Below are positions 18,813 through 28,910 of a DNA stretch of 64,000 bases, in pieces. The notes beneath the pieces are model-generated. The model was not told where the DNA came from. It worked only from the letters and a program-made list of their open reading frames with translations, and did no database searches. Position numbers and translations under genes: made by a program. Numbering within the stretch: position 1 is the first letter of the stretch; each line of letters starts with the position of its first letter. The DNA is from Pseudomonas chlororaphis subsp. chlororaphis (GTDB lineage: Bacteria; Pseudomonadota; Gammaproteobacteria; Pseudomonadales; Pseudomonadaceae): the NCBI RefSeq assembly GCF_003945765.1, contig NZ_CP027712.1, positions 930,001 through 994,000 on the forward strand, given 5' to 3'.

Positions 18813-18834
18813 AGCCCCTTTTCAGGGGCTTTTT
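18813..18834 (+). terminator. First terminator after tRNA-fMet
   Basis: The stem AGCCCC / GGGGCT (18813-18818 with 18825-18830) is followed by TTTTG, starting 11 nt after the tRNA CCA. It is the first of the hairpins that separate the tRNA from rimP. Confidence 0.8.
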
Positions 18835-18880
18835 GTTAGCTGGACACTTTATAACGCCGCTATTCAACGGCGTTTCCGGG

Positions 18881-18902
18881 ATGGGCGCTTCGCCCATTTT
18901 TT
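18881..18902 (+). terminator. Second terminator, immediately upstream of rimP
   Basis: The stem ATGGGCG / CGCCCAT (18881-18887 with 18891-18897) is followed by a run of T to 18902. Another hairpin, AACGCCG with CGGCGTT (about 18853-18874), lies just before it. The structure ends about 30 bp before the rimP start, so readthrough from the tRNA promoter must pass two terminators. Confidence 0.8.
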
Positions 18903-18932
18903 ATTTGCACAAGCATGCACGAGGGGGTTCAG

Positions 18933-19391
18933 GTGTCGAGCAAGCTAGAACAGTTGCAGGCCTTGTTGGCCCCGGTGGTCGTGGCCCTTGGCTATGAATG
19001 CTGGGGTATCGAGTTTTCGGCTCAAGGTCGCCACTCACTGTTGCGCGTTTATATCGATAAAGAAGGCGGTGTGCTGGTGGACGACTGTGCCATCGTCAGC
19101 CGTCAGATCAGCGGCGTTCTGGATGTCGAAGATCCGATCTCCGTTGAATACACCCTTGAAGTTTCCTCTCCTGGCATGGAACGCCCGCTGTTCACCCTTG
19201 AACAGTTTGCCAAGTATGTCGGTGAACAAGTGAAGATCAAGCTGCGCTCGCCTTTTGAAGGCCGGCGTAATTTTCAGGGCCTTCTCCGCGGGGTGGAGGA
19301 GCAGGACGTCGTGGTGCAGGTGGAAGACCACGAGTTCCTGTTGCCGATCGACATGATCGACAAGGCCCACATAATTCCCAGTTTTGACTGA
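18933..19391 (+). CDS. rimP: RimP, 30S ribosome maturation factor
   Basis: RimP assists assembly of the 30S subunit. The GTG at 18933 ([28 protein letters not shown]) is chosen because GAGGGGG lies 5 nt upstream and it gives the usual 152 residues. An ATG at 18915 is in frame but overlaps that Shine-Dalgarno. The protein has the conserved [11 protein letters not shown] motif between its N-terminal alpha/beta domain and C-terminal SH3-like domain. It begins the rimP-nusA-infB operon. Confidence 0.95.
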   Translation: MSSKLEQLQALLAPVVVALGYECWGIEFSAQGRHSLLRVYIDKEGGVLVDDCAIVSRQISGVLDVEDPISVEYTLEVSSPGMERPLFTLEQFAKYVGEQVKIKLRSPFEGRRNFQGLLRGVEEQDVVVQVEDHEFLLPIDMIDKAHIIPSFD

Positions 19392-19438
19392 GACGCGGAT
19401 CCCGCGGATCCAATGGCTTGCGAAAGGCGAGGCGTACG

Positions 19439-20920
19439 ATGAGCAAAGAAGTACTGCTGGTTGTTGAGTCGGTATCCAATGAAAAGGGTGTACCGGCAAG
19501 CGTAATTTTTGAAGCGCTGGAGCTGGCTCTGGCCACTGCTACCAAAAAGCGTTTCGAGGACGAAGTTGATCTGCGTGTGGAAATCAATCGCCACACCGGT
19601 GCTTACGAGACTTTCCGTCGCTGGACGGTAGTCGAGGAAGCCGATCTGGACGATCCGGCTGTGGAAACCTGGCCGAGCAAGGTCCAGGAAACCCATCCGG
19701 GCGCTAAGGTCGGTGATGTCGTCGAGGAAAAGATCGAGTCGATCGAATTCGGCCGCATTGCTGCGCAGACCGCCAAACAGGTCATCGTGCAGAAAGTCCG
19801 CGAAGCCGAGCGTGCTCAAGTTGTTGACGCTTACCGCGAGCGCTTGGGTGAAATCATCTCCGGCACCGTGAAAAAGGTGACCCGCGACAACGTGATCGTC
19901 GACCTGGGTAACAACGCTGAAGCGCTGTTGGCCCGTGAAGACATCATTTCCCGCGAGACTTTCCGTGTTGGCGTGCGTCTTCGTGCGCTGCTCAAGGAAA
20001 TCCGCACCGAGAACCGCGGCCCGCAGCTGATCCTGTCGCGCACCGCGCCGGAAATGCTGATCGAGCTGTTCCGTATCGAAGTGCCGGAAATCGCCGAAGG
20101 CCTGATCGAAGTCATGGCTGCCTCCCGTGATCCGGGTTCGCGCGCCAAGATTGCGGTCCGTTCCAAAGACAAGCGCATTGACCCTCAGGGTGCGTGCATT
20201 GGCATGCGCGGTTCGCGCGTCCAGGCCGTTTCCGGTGAGTTGGGCGGTGAGCGTGTGGATATCGTCCTGTGGGACGACAACCCGGCGCAGTTCGTGATCA
20301 ACGCCATGTCGCCGGCTGAAGTCGCGGCAATTATCGTCGACGAAGATGCCCATGCCATGGACATCGCCGTTGGCGCAGACAATCTGGCTCAGGCCATCGG
20401 TCGCGGTGGTCAGAACGTGCGTCTGGCTAGCCAGTTGACTGGCTGGACCCTGAACGTGATGACCGAATCGGACATCCAGGCTAAGCAGCAAGCTGAAACC
20501 GGCGACATCCTGCGCAACTTCATCGATGAGCTGGAAGTCGACGAAGAGCTGGCACAGGTGCTGGTTGATGAAGGCTTCACCAGCCTGGAAGAGATTGCCT
20601 ACGTACCGTTGGAAGAAATGCTCAACATCGACGGCTTTGACGAAGACATCGTCAACGAGCTTCGCGCTCGTGCCAAGGATCGCTTGTTGACTAAAGCCAT
20701 CGCTACTGAGGAAAAGCTGGCAGACGCCCATCCGGCCGAAGACCTGCTCTCGCTTGAGGGTATGGACAAGGATTTGGCGATGGAACTGGCGGTGCGCGGC
20801 GTAATTACCCGCGAAGACCTGGCCGAGCAGTCTATTGACGACCTGCTCGACATCGACGGCATTGACGATGATCGTGCCGGCAAGTTGATCATGGCCGCCC
20901 GAGCCCATTGGTTCGAGTAA
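19439..20920 (+). CDS. nusA: NusA, transcription termination/antitermination factor
   Basis: NusA binds RNA polymerase and nascent RNA, affecting pausing, termination and antitermination. The 493-residue protein, starting [19 protein letters not shown], has an N-terminal polymerase-binding domain (about 1-130), an S1 domain (about 135-200), two KH domains (about 200-345, with the GxxG motif [12 protein letters not shown]), and two C-terminal acidic helical repeats ending [18 protein letters not shown]. An in-frame start at 19418 adds seven basic residues with poorer context and is rejected. Confidence 0.97.
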   Translation: MSKEVLLVVESVSNEKGVPASVIFEALELALATATKKRFEDEVDLRVEINRHTGAYETFRRWTVVEEADLDDPAVETWPSKVQETHPGAKVGDVVEEKIESIEFGRIAAQTAKQVIVQKVREAERAQVVDAYRERLGEIISGTVKKVTRDNVIVDLGNNAEALLAREDIISRETFRVGVRLRALLKEIRTENRGPQLILSRTAPEMLIELFRIEVPEIAEGLIEVMAASRDPGSRAKIAVRSKDKRIDPQGACIGMRGSRVQAVSGELGGERVDIVLWDDNPAQFVINAMSPAEVAAIIVDEDAHAMDIAVGADNLAQAIGRGGQNVRLASQLTGWTLNVMTESDIQAKQQAETGDILRNFIDELEVDEELAQVLVDEGFTSLEEIAYVPLEEMLNIDGFDEDIVNELRARAKDRLLTKAIATEEKLADAHPAEDLLSLEGMDKDLAMELAVRGVITREDLAEQSIDDLLDIDGIDDDRAGKLIMAARAHWFE

Positions 20921-20946
20921 TAGGCGCGGCCTGAGGAGAGAAGTGC

Positions 20947-23460
20947 ATGACGCAAGTCACGGTGAAACAACTGGCCGATGAGGTCAAAACACCGGTAGAG
21001 CGCCTGTTGCAGCAGATGCGTGAGGCAGGTCTGCCGCACACCGCCGCCGAGGAACATGTGACCGACAGTGAGAAGCAATCGTTGCTGACTCACTTGAAGA
21101 GCAGCCACAAGGCGAAAGTGGAAGAACCGCGCAAGATCACGTTGCAGCGTAAAACCACCAGCACCCTGCGTGTGGCTGGCAGCAAAAGCATCAGCGTTGA
21201 AGTACGCAAGAAGAAAGTCTTCGTACAGCGCAGCCCGGAAGAAATCGAAGCCGAGCGCCAGCGTGAACTGGAAGAACGTCGCGCAGTAGAAAATGCTGCA
21301 CGTCAGAAGGCTGAAGAAGAAGCCAAGCGTCGCGCCGAAGAAGAAGCGCGTCGCCAGCCTGCTGCTGCGCAACCTGCTGCCGTTGAAGCGGTTGCCGCAC
21401 CTGCGGTGGTTGCCGAGCCGATTGTTGAAGATGTTCCTGTTGTCGCTCCAGCGCCGGTCGCTGAAGTGCGCAAGAAGGACGAGCAGCGTCGTCCGGACAA
21501 GAGCCGTAACGACGACAACCGTCGTGGTGGCGATGGCGAGCGTAAAAACGCTCCGCATCGTGCTTCCGTCAAGGAAAAAGCTCCGGCTCCACGCGTTGCC
21601 CCACGTACCACCGACGAAGAAAGCGATGGCTTCCGTCGTGGTGGTCGCGGCAAGGCCAAGCTGAAGAAACGCAATGCTCACGGTTTCCAGAGCCCAACCG
21701 GCCCGGTCGTGCGTGAAGTGAAGATCGGCGAAACCATCACTGTTGGCGATCTCGCCCAGCAGATGTCGGTCAAGGCTGCCGAAATCATCAAGTTCATGTT
21801 CAAGCTGGGCACCCCGGCCACCATCAACCAGGTACTGGACCAGGAAACTGCCCAGCTGGTTGCTGAAGAGCTGGGCCACAAAGTGACCCTGATCAGCGAC
21901 ACCGCCCTGGAAGATTCCCTGGCCGAGTCCCTGAAGTTCGAAGGTGAAGCGGTTCCTCGTGCGCCAGTAGTGACCGTAATGGGTCACGTTGACCACGGTA
22001 AGACCTCGCTGCTCGACTACATCCGTCGTGCCAAGGTAGCGGCTGGCGAAGCCGGCGGCATCACCCAGCACATCGGTGCGTACCACGTTGAAACCGAACG
22101 CGGCATGGTCACCTTCCTCGATACCCCGGGTCACGCCGCGTTTACCGCCATGCGTGCTCGTGGTGCCAAGGCGACCGACATCGTGATCCTGGTGGTTGCA
22201 GCGGACGACGGCGTGATGCCGCAGACCGTTGAAGCCGTTCAGCACGCTCAGGCGGCTGGCGTACCTCTGGTGGTCGCGGTGAACAAGATCGACAAGCCGG
22301 GTGCTGACCTTGATCGCATCCGTAGCGAACTGTCGGTTCACGGCGTGACTTCCGAAGACTGGGGTGGCGATACTCCATTCGTTCCGGTTTCCGCGAAGAT
22401 GGGTACCGGTGTCGACGAATTGCTCGAAGCCGTACTGCTGCAGGCCGAAGTGCTCGAACTGACCGCCACTCCTTCGGCTCCTGGCCGTGGTGTCGTGGTT
22501 GAATCGCGCCTCGACAAGGGCCGTGGCCCGGTGGCGACCGTACTGGTTCAGGACGGTACCCTGCGTCAAGGCGACATGGTGCTGGTCGGCTCGAACTATG
22601 GCCGCGTGCGCGCCATGCTCGACGAGAACGGCAAGCCGATCAAGGAAGCAGGTCCGGCCATTCCGGTCGAGATCCTCGGCCTGGACGGTACCCCGGACGC
22701 TGGCGACGAGATGAGCGTGGTTGCCGACGAGAAGAAAGCCCGTGAAGTGGCTCTGTTCCGTCAAGGCAAGTTCCGCGAAGTCAAACTGGCTCGCGCTCAC
22801 GCCGGCAAGCTGGAGAACATCTTCGAAAGCATGGGCCAGGAAGAGAAGAAGACGCTCAACATTGTCCTCAAATCCGACGTCCGCGGTTCGCTGGAAGCTC
22901 TGCAAGGCGCTCTGAACGGCCTGGGCAACGACGAAGTACAAGTGCGCGTAGTCGGCGGCGGCGTCGGTGGTATCACCGAAAGCGACGCCAACCTGGCCCT
23001 GGCTTCCAACGCTGTACTGTTCGGCTTCAACGTGCGTGCCGATGCCGGCGCTCGCAAGATCGTCGAGCAGGAAGGTCTGGATATGCGTTACTACAACGTG
23101 ATCTACGACATCATCGAAGACGTCAAGAAAGCCCTGACCGGTATGCTGGGCAGCGACGTTCGGGAGAACATCCTGGGTGTTGCCGAGGTTCGTGACGTGT
23201 TCCGTTCGCCGAAGTTCGGCGCGATCGCCGGTTGCATGGTGATCGAGGGTGTCGTTCACCGTAACCGTCCAATCCGTGTACTGCGTGAAGACATCGTTAT
23301 CTTCGAAGGCGAGCTGGAATCCCTGCGCCGCTTCAAGGATGACGCTTCCGAAGTGCGTGCCGGCATGGAATGCGGTATCGGCGTGAAGAGCTACAACGAC
23401 GTCAAAGTCGGCGACAAGATCGAAGTCTTCGAGAAGGTTCAGGTTGCTCGCAGCCTCTAA
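20947..23460 (+). CDS. infB: Translation initiation factor IF-2
   Basis: IF-2 is the GTPase that brings fMet-tRNA to the 30S subunit and promotes subunit joining. The 837-residue protein begins with the IF2_N fold [25 protein letters not shown] long charged Ala/Glu/Arg-rich linker (about 85-240) follows. The G domain has [10 protein letters not shown] (about 347), DTPGH and NKIDKPG, then the C-terminal beta-barrel domains. In-frame internal starts exist, as in E. coli infB, but none is clearly marked here. Confidence 0.98.
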   Translation: MTQVTVKQLADEVKTPVERLLQQMREAGLPHTAAEEHVTDSEKQSLLTHLKSSHKAKVEEPRKITLQRKTTSTLRVAGSKSISVEVRKKKVFVQRSPEEIEAERQRELEERRAVENAARQKAEEEAKRRAEEEARRQPAAAQPAAVEAVAAPAVVAEPIVEDVPVVAPAPVAEVRKKDEQRRPDKSRNDDNRRGGDGERKNAPHRASVKEKAPAPRVAPRTTDEESDGFRRGGRGKAKLKKRNAHGFQSPTGPVVREVKIGETITVGDLAQQMSVKAAEIIKFMFKLGTPATINQVLDQETAQLVAEELGHKVTLISDTALEDSLAESLKFEGEAVPRAPVVTVMGHVDHGKTSLLDYIRRAKVAAGEAGGITQHIGAYHVETERGMVTFLDTPGHAAFTAMRARGAKATDIVILVVAADDGVMPQTVEAVQHAQAAGVPLVVAVNKIDKPGADLDRIRSELSVHGVTSEDWGGDTPFVPVSAKMGTGVDELLEAVLLQAEVLELTATPSAPGRGVVVESRLDKGRGPVATVLVQDGTLRQGDMVLVGSNYGRVRAMLDENGKPIKEAGPAIPVEILGLDGTPDAGDEMSVVADEKKAREVALFRQGKFREVKLARAHAGKLENIFESMGQEEKKTLNIVLKSDVRGSLEALQGALNGLGNDEVQVRVVGGGVGGITESDANLALASNAVLFGFNVRADAGARKIVEQEGLDMRYYNVIYDIIEDVKKALTGMLGSDVRENILGVAEVRDVFRSPKFGAIAGCMVIEGVVHRNRPIRVLREDIVIFEGELESLRRFKDDASEVRAGMECGIGVKSYNDVKVGDKIEVFEKVQVARSL

Positions 23461-23531
23461 CTCGCGCACTTCAAGAGCCATGATGGCCAGTTGCACGCAA
23501 ATGCACGGCGCATCGTCCGGACTCTAAACGC

Positions 23532-23565
23532 AACGCCCGGTCTGGCTTCTGTCAGGCCGGGCGTT
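23532..23565 (+). terminator. GC-rich hairpin between infB and rbfA
   Basis: AACGCCCGG (23532-23540) pairs with CCGGGCGTT (23557-23565), with further CTG/CAG pairing inside. The T-tract is only three residues, so it is at best a leaky terminator or a processing site within the nusA-infB-rbfA transcript. Confidence 0.55.
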
Positions 23566-23619
23566 TGCCGCTTTCAGACCTTGCGGGTTTCACCGCGAGG
23601 CAGCAACAGGTAACAAGAC

Positions 23620-24015
23620 ATGGCAAAAGAATACAGCCGCACCCAACGTATCGGCGACCAGATGCAGCGTGAGCTCGCTCAGCTGATCCGTCGTGAAGTC
23701 AAAGATCCGCGCGTCGGCCTGGTCACCATCACCGCCGTTGAAGTCAGCCGTGACGTCGGTCACGCCAAGATCTTCATCACCGTGATGGGCCAGGACAACG
23801 CTGACGATATCGCTCAGAGCATCAAGGTGCTCAATTCGGCCGCCGGCTTCCTGCGTATGCAGCTGGCTCGCGAGATGAAGTTGCGCAGCGTTCCACAGCT
23901 GCACTTCCACTACGACGAAAGCGTCGTGCGGGGGGCGCATCTGTCGGCCCTGATCGAGCGCGCCGTGGCCGAAGACAGCCAGCACGCCGCTACACCCGAA
24001 GACGCCAAGGAGTAA
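23620..24015 (+). CDS. rbfA: RbfA, 30S ribosome-binding factor
   Basis: RbfA is a cold-shock 16S rRNA processing factor that binds the 30S subunit. The 131-residue KH-like protein starts [33 protein letters not shown], the family signature, and contains [29 protein letters not shown] near 85-113. truB starts 3 bp after its stop. Confidence 0.96.
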   Translation: MAKEYSRTQRIGDQMQRELAQLIRREVKDPRVGLVTITAVEVSRDVGHAKIFITVMGQDNADDIAQSIKVLNSAAGFLRMQLAREMKLRSVPQLHFHYDESVVRGAHLSALIERAVAEDSQHAATPEDAKE

Positions 24016-24018
24016 GCG

Positions 24019-24936
24019 GTGGCTCAGGTCAAGCGTATCCGTCGTAACGTCAGCGGTATCATCCTGCTCGACAAGCCGCTGGGGTTTACCTCCAACGCCG
24101 CGCTGCAGAAAGTCCGCTGGTTGCTCAACGCCGAGAAGGCCGGGCATACCGGCAGCCTCGATCCCCTGGCCACCGGTGTGTTGCCGTTGTGCTTTGGCGA
24201 GGCGACCAAGTTCTCGCAATACCTGCTCGATTCCGACAAGGGTTACGAAACCCTGATGCAGTTGGGCAAGACCACCACCACGGCCGATGCCGAGGGTGAA
24301 GTCCTGCAGACTCGCGAAGTGACCGTTGGTCGCGCCGATATTGAAGCGGTGCTGCCGGAATTTCGTGGGCAAATCAGCCAGATACCGCCTATGTACTCGG
24401 CCCTCAAGCGTGATGGCCAGCCACTTTACAAGCTGGCCCGTGCAGGCGAAGTGGTGGAGCGCGAAGCGCGTTCTGTTACTATTGCGCGCTTGGAATTACT
24501 GGCCTTTGAAGGCGATACTGCGCGGCTAGCGGTGGACTGCAGCAAGGGCACCTATATCCGCACCCTGGTGGAGGATATCGGTGAGAAGCTGGGTTGTGGT
24601 GCATACGTCGCGGAACTGCGTCGCACCCAGGCCGGCCCTTTCAGTCTGGCCCAGACCGTCACGCTGGAAGAGCTTGAAGCGGTACATGCCGAAGGTGGCA
24701 ACGAAGCGGTGGATCGCTTCCTGATGCCATCGGACAGCGGCCTGCTGGATTGGCCGCTGCTGCAGTTCTCCGAACACAGCGCGTTCTACTGGCTCAACGG
24801 CCAGCCGGTACGGGCTCCCGATGCACCGAAGTTCGGCATGGTGCGGGTACAGGATCATAACGGTCGCTTTATCGGTATCGGTGAAGTGAGCGAAGACGGG
24901 CGCATCGCGCCGCGTCGACTGATTCGGTCGGAATGA
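24019..24936 (+). CDS. truB: tRNA pseudouridine-55 synthase
   Basis: TruB converts U55 of the tRNA T-loop to pseudouridine. The 305-residue protein starts at GTG and has [14 protein letters not shown], the catalytic Asp48 in [14 protein letters not shown], and later [14 protein letters not shown] (about 175-188). A C-terminal PUA-like domain (about 245-305) completes it. It sits in the usual rbfA-truB-rpsO order. A T-poor hairpin follows 7 bp after the stop. Confidence 0.96.
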   Translation: MAQVKRIRRNVSGIILLDKPLGFTSNAALQKVRWLLNAEKAGHTGSLDPLATGVLPLCFGEATKFSQYLLDSDKGYETLMQLGKTTTTADAEGEVLQTREVTVGRADIEAVLPEFRGQISQIPPMYSALKRDGQPLYKLARAGEVVEREARSVTIARLELLAFEGDTARLAVDCSKGTYIRTLVEDIGEKLGCGAYVAELRRTQAGPFSLAQTVTLEELEAVHAEGGNEAVDRFLMPSDSGLLDWPLLQFSEHSAFYWLNGQPVRAPDAPKFGMVRVQDHNGRFIGIGEVSEDGRIAPRRLIRSE

Positions 24937-24942
24937 CCGAAA

Positions 24943-24966
24943 CCAGCCTGTGTAACAGCAGGCTGG
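24943..24966 (+). other. Hairpin between truB and rpsO
   Basis: CCAGCCTG (24943-24950) and CAGGCTGG (24959-24966) form a perfect 8-bp stem with an 8-nt loop. No T-tract follows, so it is probably an RNA stability or processing structure in the 140-bp truB-rpsO gap rather than a terminator. Confidence 0.5.
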
Positions 24967-25076
24967 AGAGGGTGGCTGTTAACAGGCACGGTCACAGCTC
25001 ATTTATAGATACGGGGATTTGTCCCTGGCCTGTTGGTGGCGTTTCTCGGAACGCTGCCTTTTGAGAGGAAAGCCAA

Positions 25077-25346
25077 ATGGCACTCAGCGTTGAAGAAAAA
25101 GCTCAAATCGTAACCGACTACCAGCAAGCTGTTGGTGACACTGGTTCGCCAGAAGTGCAAGTTGCACTGCTGACCGCCAACATCAACAAACTGCAAGGTC
25201 ACTTCAAGGCCAACGGTAAAGACCACCACTCCCGTCGTGGTCTGATCCGCATGGTTAACCAGCGTCGTAAGCTGCTGGACTACCTGAAAGGCAAAGACCT
25301 GAGCCGTTACAGCGCTCTGATCGGTCGCCTGGGTCTGCGTCGCTAA
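25077..25346 (+). CDS. rpsO: Ribosomal protein S15
   Basis: S15 is a primary 16S rRNA-binding protein of the 30S platform. The 89-residue product is full length ([16 protein letters not shown]...). It contains [49 protein letters not shown], the conserved helical RNA-binding core. A GAGAGGAAAGCC Shine-Dalgarno precedes the ATG. It is followed by pnp, as in E. coli. Confidence 0.97.
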   Translation: MALSVEEKAQIVTDYQQAVGDTGSPEVQVALLTANINKLQGHFKANGKDHHSRRGLIRMVNQRRKLLDYLKGKDLSRYSALIGRLGLRR

Positions 25347-25374
25347 TCAGCGATTGCGCTAGAGGTTGGTTGTT

Positions 25375-25411
25375 TGCCGTGCGTCAGTGGGTTTCCCACA
25401 GGCGCATGGCA
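25375..25411 (+). promoter_or_regulatory. Long hairpin between rpsO and pnp (likely RNase III processing site)
   Basis: Nested pairing joins TGCC-TGCG-GTGGG on the left (25375-25391) with CCCAC-CGCA-GGCA on the right (25395-25411) around a TTT loop, interrupted by a 1-nt bulge on each arm and an internal loop. It sits in the 196-bp pnp leader. In E. coli a hairpin at this place is cut by RNase III and mediates PNPase autoregulation. The same role here is inferred from position and structure. Confidence 0.6.
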
Positions 25412-25542
25412 GGCTCCCAGCCTCAAGTTTTATCTGGACCGTAGTTTTACCTGGACAATAAAGGCCGGGCCGACTCCCGGGATTGCCCAAGAATTTCGCA
25501 AGAAACCAGTTCCCCCAAGAGCCACAAAGAAGGTAGGACACC

Positions 25543-27648
25543 GTGAACCCGGTAATCAAAAAATTCCAGTTCGGTCACTCGACCGTTACCCTCGAGACTG
25601 GCCGTATCGCCCGTCAGGCCTCCGGCGCAGTATTGGTCACCGTTGACGACGACGTCAGCGTATTGGTGACCGTGGTTGGCGCCAAACAAGCCGATCCAGG
25701 CAAGGGTTTCTTCCCTCTGTCTGTTCACTACCAGGAAAAGACTTACGCTGCCGGTAAGATCCCTGGCGGTTTCTTCAAGCGTGAAGGCCGTCCTTCCGAG
25801 AAAGAAACCCTGACCTCGCGTCTGATCGACCGCCCGATCCGCCCTCTGTTCCCAGAAGGCTTCATGAACGAAGTGCAGGTTGTCTGCACCGTGGTTTCCA
25901 CCAGCAAGAAGACCGATCCGGACATCGCTGCGATGATCGGTACCTCGGCTGCGCTGGCGATTTCCGGCATTCCTTTCGATGGTCCGATCGGTGCTGCCCG
26001 CGTTGCTTTCCATGAAAGCACCGGCTACCTGCTGAACCCGACTTACGAGCAGCTTCAGGCATCTAGTCTGGACATGGTCGTAGCCGGTACCGAAGAAGCG
26101 GTACTGATGGTTGAATCGGAAGCCAAAGAGCTGACCGAAGACCAGATGCTGGGCGCCGTACTGTTCGCCCACGACGAATTCCAGGCCGTTATCCAGGCCG
26201 TCAAAGAGCTGGCTGCCGAAGCCGCCAAGCCAACCTGGGACTGGGCTCCGGCTCCAGAAGCCACCGACCTGCTGGGCGCTATCCGCTCCGAGTTCGGCGA
26301 AGCGATCTCCCAGGCTTACACCATCACCGTCAAGGCCGACCGTTATGCACGCCTGGGCGAGCTGAAAGACCAGGTCGTCGCCAAGCTGTCCGGCGAAGAA
26401 GGCCAGCCTTCCGCCGGCGACGTCAAAGCCGCTTTCGGTGAAATCGAATACCGCACCGTTCGCGAAAACATCGTCAACGGCAAGCCACGTATCGACGGCC
26501 GCGACACCCGCACCGTACGTCCGCTGAACATCGAAGTCGGCGTTCTGCCGAAGACCCACGGTTCGGCCCTGTTCACCCGTGGCGAGACTCAGGCCCTGGT
26601 CGTCGCGACCCTGGGTACCGCCCGTGACGCACAACTGCTGGATACCCTGGAAGGCGAGAAGAAAGACCCCTTCATGCTGCACTACAACTTCCCTCCGTTC
26701 TCGGTGGGCGAGTGTGGTCGCATGGGTGGCGCTGGTCGTCGTGAAATCGGTCACGGCCGTCTGGCCCGTCGTTCGGTTCAGGCCATGCTGCCAGCCGCCG
26801 ACGTGTTCCCCTACACCATCCGCGTGGTATCGGAAATCACCGAGTCCAACGGTTCCAGCTCCATGGCTTCCGTGTGCGGTGCTTCCCTGGCACTGATGGA
26901 CGCTGGCGTGCCGATGAAGGCACCGGTTGCCGGTATCGCCATGGGCCTGGTCAAGGAAGGCGAGAAATTCGCCGTCCTGACCGACATCCTGGGTGACGAA
27001 GACCACCTGGGCGACATGGACTTCAAGGTAGCCGGTACCGCCAAAGGCGTCACCGCGCTGCAGATGGACATCAAGATCAAGGGCATCACCGAAGAAATCA
27101 TGGAGATCGCCCTGGGCCAGGCCCTGGAAGCTCGCCTGAACATCCTCGGCCAGATGAACCAGATCATTGGCCAGTCGCGTACCGAACTGTCGGCCAACGC
27201 TCCGACCATGATCGCGATGAAGATCGACACCGACAAAATCCGTGATGTCATCGGTAAAGGCGGCGCGACCATCCGTGCGATCTGCGAAGAGACCAAGGCT
27301 TCGATCGACATCGAAGACGACGGCTCGATCAAGATCTTCGGCGAAACCAAGGAAGCCGCAGAAGCTGCGCGTCAGCGCGTTCTGGGTATCACCGCGGAAG
27401 CCGAGATCGGCAAGATCTACGTTGGCAAGGTTGAGCGCATCGTCGACTTCGGCGCATTCGTCAACATCCTGCCTGGCAAGGACGGTCTGGTTCACATCTC
27501 CATGTTGAGCGATGCTCGCGTCGAGAAAGTGACCGACATCCTGAAAGAAGGTCAGGAAGTGGAAGTGCTGGTGCTGGACGTGGACAACCGCGGCCGTATC
27601 AAGCTGTCCATCAAAGACGTGGCAGCAGCCAAGGCTTCGGGCGTTTAA
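25543..27648 (+). CDS. pnp: Polynucleotide phosphorylase
   Basis: PNPase degrades RNA 3' to 5' phosphorolytically and is a core subunit of the degradosome. The 701-residue protein has two RNase PH-like domains (about 1-225 and 300-550), a helical linker, a KH domain with [11 protein letters not shown] (about 567-577) and a C-terminal S1 domain (about 620-690). It starts at GTG preceded by GGTAGGA. An intrinsic terminator follows 30 bp after the stop. Confidence 0.98.
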   Translation: MNPVIKKFQFGHSTVTLETGRIARQASGAVLVTVDDDVSVLVTVVGAKQADPGKGFFPLSVHYQEKTYAAGKIPGGFFKREGRPSEKETLTSRLIDRPIRPLFPEGFMNEVQVVCTVVSTSKKTDPDIAAMIGTSAALAISGIPFDGPIGAARVAFHESTGYLLNPTYEQLQASSLDMVVAGTEEAVLMVESEAKELTEDQMLGAVLFAHDEFQAVIQAVKELAAEAAKPTWDWAPAPEATDLLGAIRSEFGEAISQAYTITVKADRYARLGELKDQVVAKLSGEEGQPSAGDVKAAFGEIEYRTVRENIVNGKPRIDGRDTRTVRPLNIEVGVLPKTHGSALFTRGETQALVVATLGTARDAQLLDTLEGEKKDPFMLHYNFPPFSVGECGRMGGAGRREIGHGRLARRSVQAMLPAADVFPYTIRVVSEITESNGSSSMASVCGASLALMDAGVPMKAPVAGIAMGLVKEGEKFAVLTDILGDEDHLGDMDFKVAGTAKGVTALQMDIKIKGITEEIMEIALGQALEARLNILGQMNQIIGQSRTELSANAPTMIAMKIDTDKIRDVIGKGGATIRAICEETKASIDIEDDGSIKIFGETKEAAEAARQRVLGITAEAEIGKIYVGKVERIVDFGAFVNILPGKDGLVHISMLSDARVEKVTDILKEGQEVEVLVLDVDNRGRIKLSIKDVAAAKASGV

Positions 27649-27677
27649 GACTCCCGTCGCACTAAGCTGAACAAGCA

Positions 27678-27704
27678 AACGCCCCGACTGGTTCGGGGCG
27701 TTTT
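27678..27704 (+). terminator. Terminator after pnp
   Basis: AAACGCCCCGA (27678-27688) pairs with TCGGGGCGTTT (27693-27703) around a 4-nt loop and ends in TTTT. It closes the rpsO-pnp transcription unit and the whole core block. Confidence 0.9.
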
Positions 27705-27785
27705 GCTATCTGCCGTTTGGGTCTTGCTCCCTGCCGGGCGGGTGACATGGCAAAACCCCGGTCCCGGTGCTAGGTTTAGCCCAGC

Positions 27786-27861
27786 GCCCGTGTAGCTCAG
27801 CCGGTAGAGCAGCGCACTCGTAACGCGAAGGTCGCAGGTTCGATTCCTGTCTCGGGCACCA
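27786..27861 (+). tRNA. tRNA-Thr (anticodon CGT)
   Basis: The 76-nt sequence runs from GCCCGTGTAGCTCAG to an encoded CCA. The anticodon loop CTCGTAA gives anticodon CGT. The T arm is GCAGG TTCGATT CCTGT, with one G-T pair. The base pair 31-39 at the top of the anticodon stem is A-C rather than Watson-Crick. It is followed by a bidirectional hairpin terminator. Confidence 0.95.
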
Positions 27862-27888
27862 GTTGGCAGTTCAAGACGTATAAACAAC

Positions 27889-27911
27889 AAAGCCCGCATC
27901 GAGCGGGCTTT
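27889..27911. terminator. Bidirectional terminator between tRNA-Thr and the poly-Ser gene
   Basis: AAAGCCCGC (27889-27897) and GCGGGCTTT (27903-27911) form a perfect 9-bp stem. It is flanked by T-rich sequence on the reverse strand (TTTGTTGTTT), so it can end both the tRNA-Thr transcript and the convergent poly-serine gene. Confidence 0.85.
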
Positions 27912-27932
27912 GTCGTGTTTACTGGCCTTGAA

Positions 27933-28829
27933 TCACTTCACCTTGCTTCTCAGGTCCTCGAGGCTGCGTTTGAGTTGGTCCAGGTTCTGGCCCTGATTGC
28001 TGACCTCGCTCTTGAGGCTGGACAGCTCGCTGGAGCTCGAACTGGAGCTTGAGCTGCTGCCACGCTTGAGGTCATCGATCTGACTCGCCAGCTTATCCAG
28101 GGTGCTGGCTTGAGTGCTGACTGTGCTCTTGAGGCTGGACAGCTCGCTGGAGCTCGAACTGGAGCTTGAGCTGTTGCCACGCTTGAGCTCCTCGATCTGC
28201 TTGCCGAGCTTGTCCAGTTCACTGGCCTGGCTACTGACCGTGCTCTTGAGGCTGGACAGCTCGCTGGAGCTCGAACTGGAGCTTGAGCTGTTGCCACGCT
28301 TGAGCTCCTCGATCTGTTTGCCGAGCTTGTCCAGTTCGCTGGCCTGGTCGCTGGTAACGCGCTTGAGGTTGTTCACTTCACTGGTGCTCGAACTGGAGCT
28401 TGTGCCGCTGTTGCGCTTGAACTCTTCAAGCTGGGTTTCCAGCTTTTTCAGCTGGTTGGCTTGCTCGCCGGTGGTTTTCTTGAGGTTGCTCACCTCACTG
28501 GCAGTGGAGCTGGAGCTGCTGCCGGTGTTGCGTTTGAGCTCTTCGATCAGGCGCGCTTGGCTGTTGACGACGTCCTTGAGCTTTTCCAGTTCGGCGCTGC
28601 TGCTCTTGAGGCCGTCCTGCAGCTTTTGTAGGTCGTCCACGGTGAAGCCGCTGGGGCGGACGGTGTACTTGAGGTCTACTTCCTGGTGCAGGGCCGAGAT
28701 CCTGTCCGAGTACGAGGCGCTGCTGGAGTTGAATTCGACGGCCTGGGCGGAGAGTGACAGGCTGCTGAGGATCAGGGTGGAGAGGCTGGTGGCGAGGAAG
28801 GCGGACGAACGCTGAGTGCGGCTGAACAT
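27933..28829 (-). CDS. Exported coiled-coil / poly-serine repeat protein (unknown function)
   Basis: A 298-residue protein starting MFSRTQRSSAFLATSLSTLILSSLSLSAQAVEF, with a clear signal peptide likely cleaved after SAQA (about residue 30). The mature part opens with a short conserved-looking region (about 30-65). Six charged helical segments with heptad-like Leu spacing (such as ASELDKLGKQIEELKRG) then alternate with five runs of five to ten serines. The repeat period is 39 residues. The open frame extends upstream to 28934, but ATG 28829 has an AAGGAAA Shine-Dalgarno and begins the signal peptide. I do not recognise a family. A periplasmic or surface spacer is plausible but unproven. Confidence 0.8.
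   Translation of the reverse strand: MFSRTQRSSAFLATSLSTLILSSLSLSAQAVEFNSSSASYSDRISALHQEVDLKYTVRPSGFTVDDLQKLQDGLKSSSAELEKLKDVVNSQARLIEELKRNTGSSSSSTASEVSNLKKTTGEQANQLKKLETQLEEFKRNSGTSSSSSTSEVNNLKRVTSDQASELDKLGKQIEELKRGNSSSSSSSSSELSSLKSTVSSQASELDKLGKQIEELKRGNSSSSSSSSSELSSLKSTVSTQASTLDKLASQIDDLKRGSSSSSSSSSSELSSLKSEVSNQGQNLDQLKRSLEDLRSKVK
28011..28361. repeat. Three tandem near-identical 117-bp repeats inside the poly-Ser gene
   Basis: The phrase CTTGAGGCTGGACAGCTCGC recurs at 28011, 28128 and 28245, exactly 117 bp (39 codons) apart. About 95 bp following it is nearly identical in each copy. Such repeats are prone to in-frame gain or loss by slippage or recombination, so the protein length may vary between strains. 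Confidence 0.85.
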
Positions 28830-28883
28830 CACTGGGTTTCCTTGTGAAGTGCCGATATGGCACATCGCTATGACTGCGTCCTT

Positions 28884-28910
28884 GCCTTCTTGTTCCAGGG
28901 GCAAGAAGGC
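28884..28910. other. Hairpin in the 338-bp gap upstream of the poly-Ser gene
   Basis: GCCTTCTTG (28884-28892) pairs perfectly with CAAGAAGGC (28902-28910). A smaller stem, GTGCC/GGCAC, lies at about 28850-28864. Both sit in the divergent gap 28830-29167, on the leader side of the poly-Ser gene. No T-tract is present. I see no gene or convincing promoter in the rest of this gap. Confidence 0.45.

Noticed and set aside
20599..23496. Open frame of about 965 codons opposite infB
   Set aside because: Antisense shadow of infB/nusA with low-complexity composition and no ribosome-binding site.
27786..27861. tRNA-Thr as an integration site for a genomic island
   Set aside because: No integrase gene and no second copy of the tRNA 3' end was noticed downstream.
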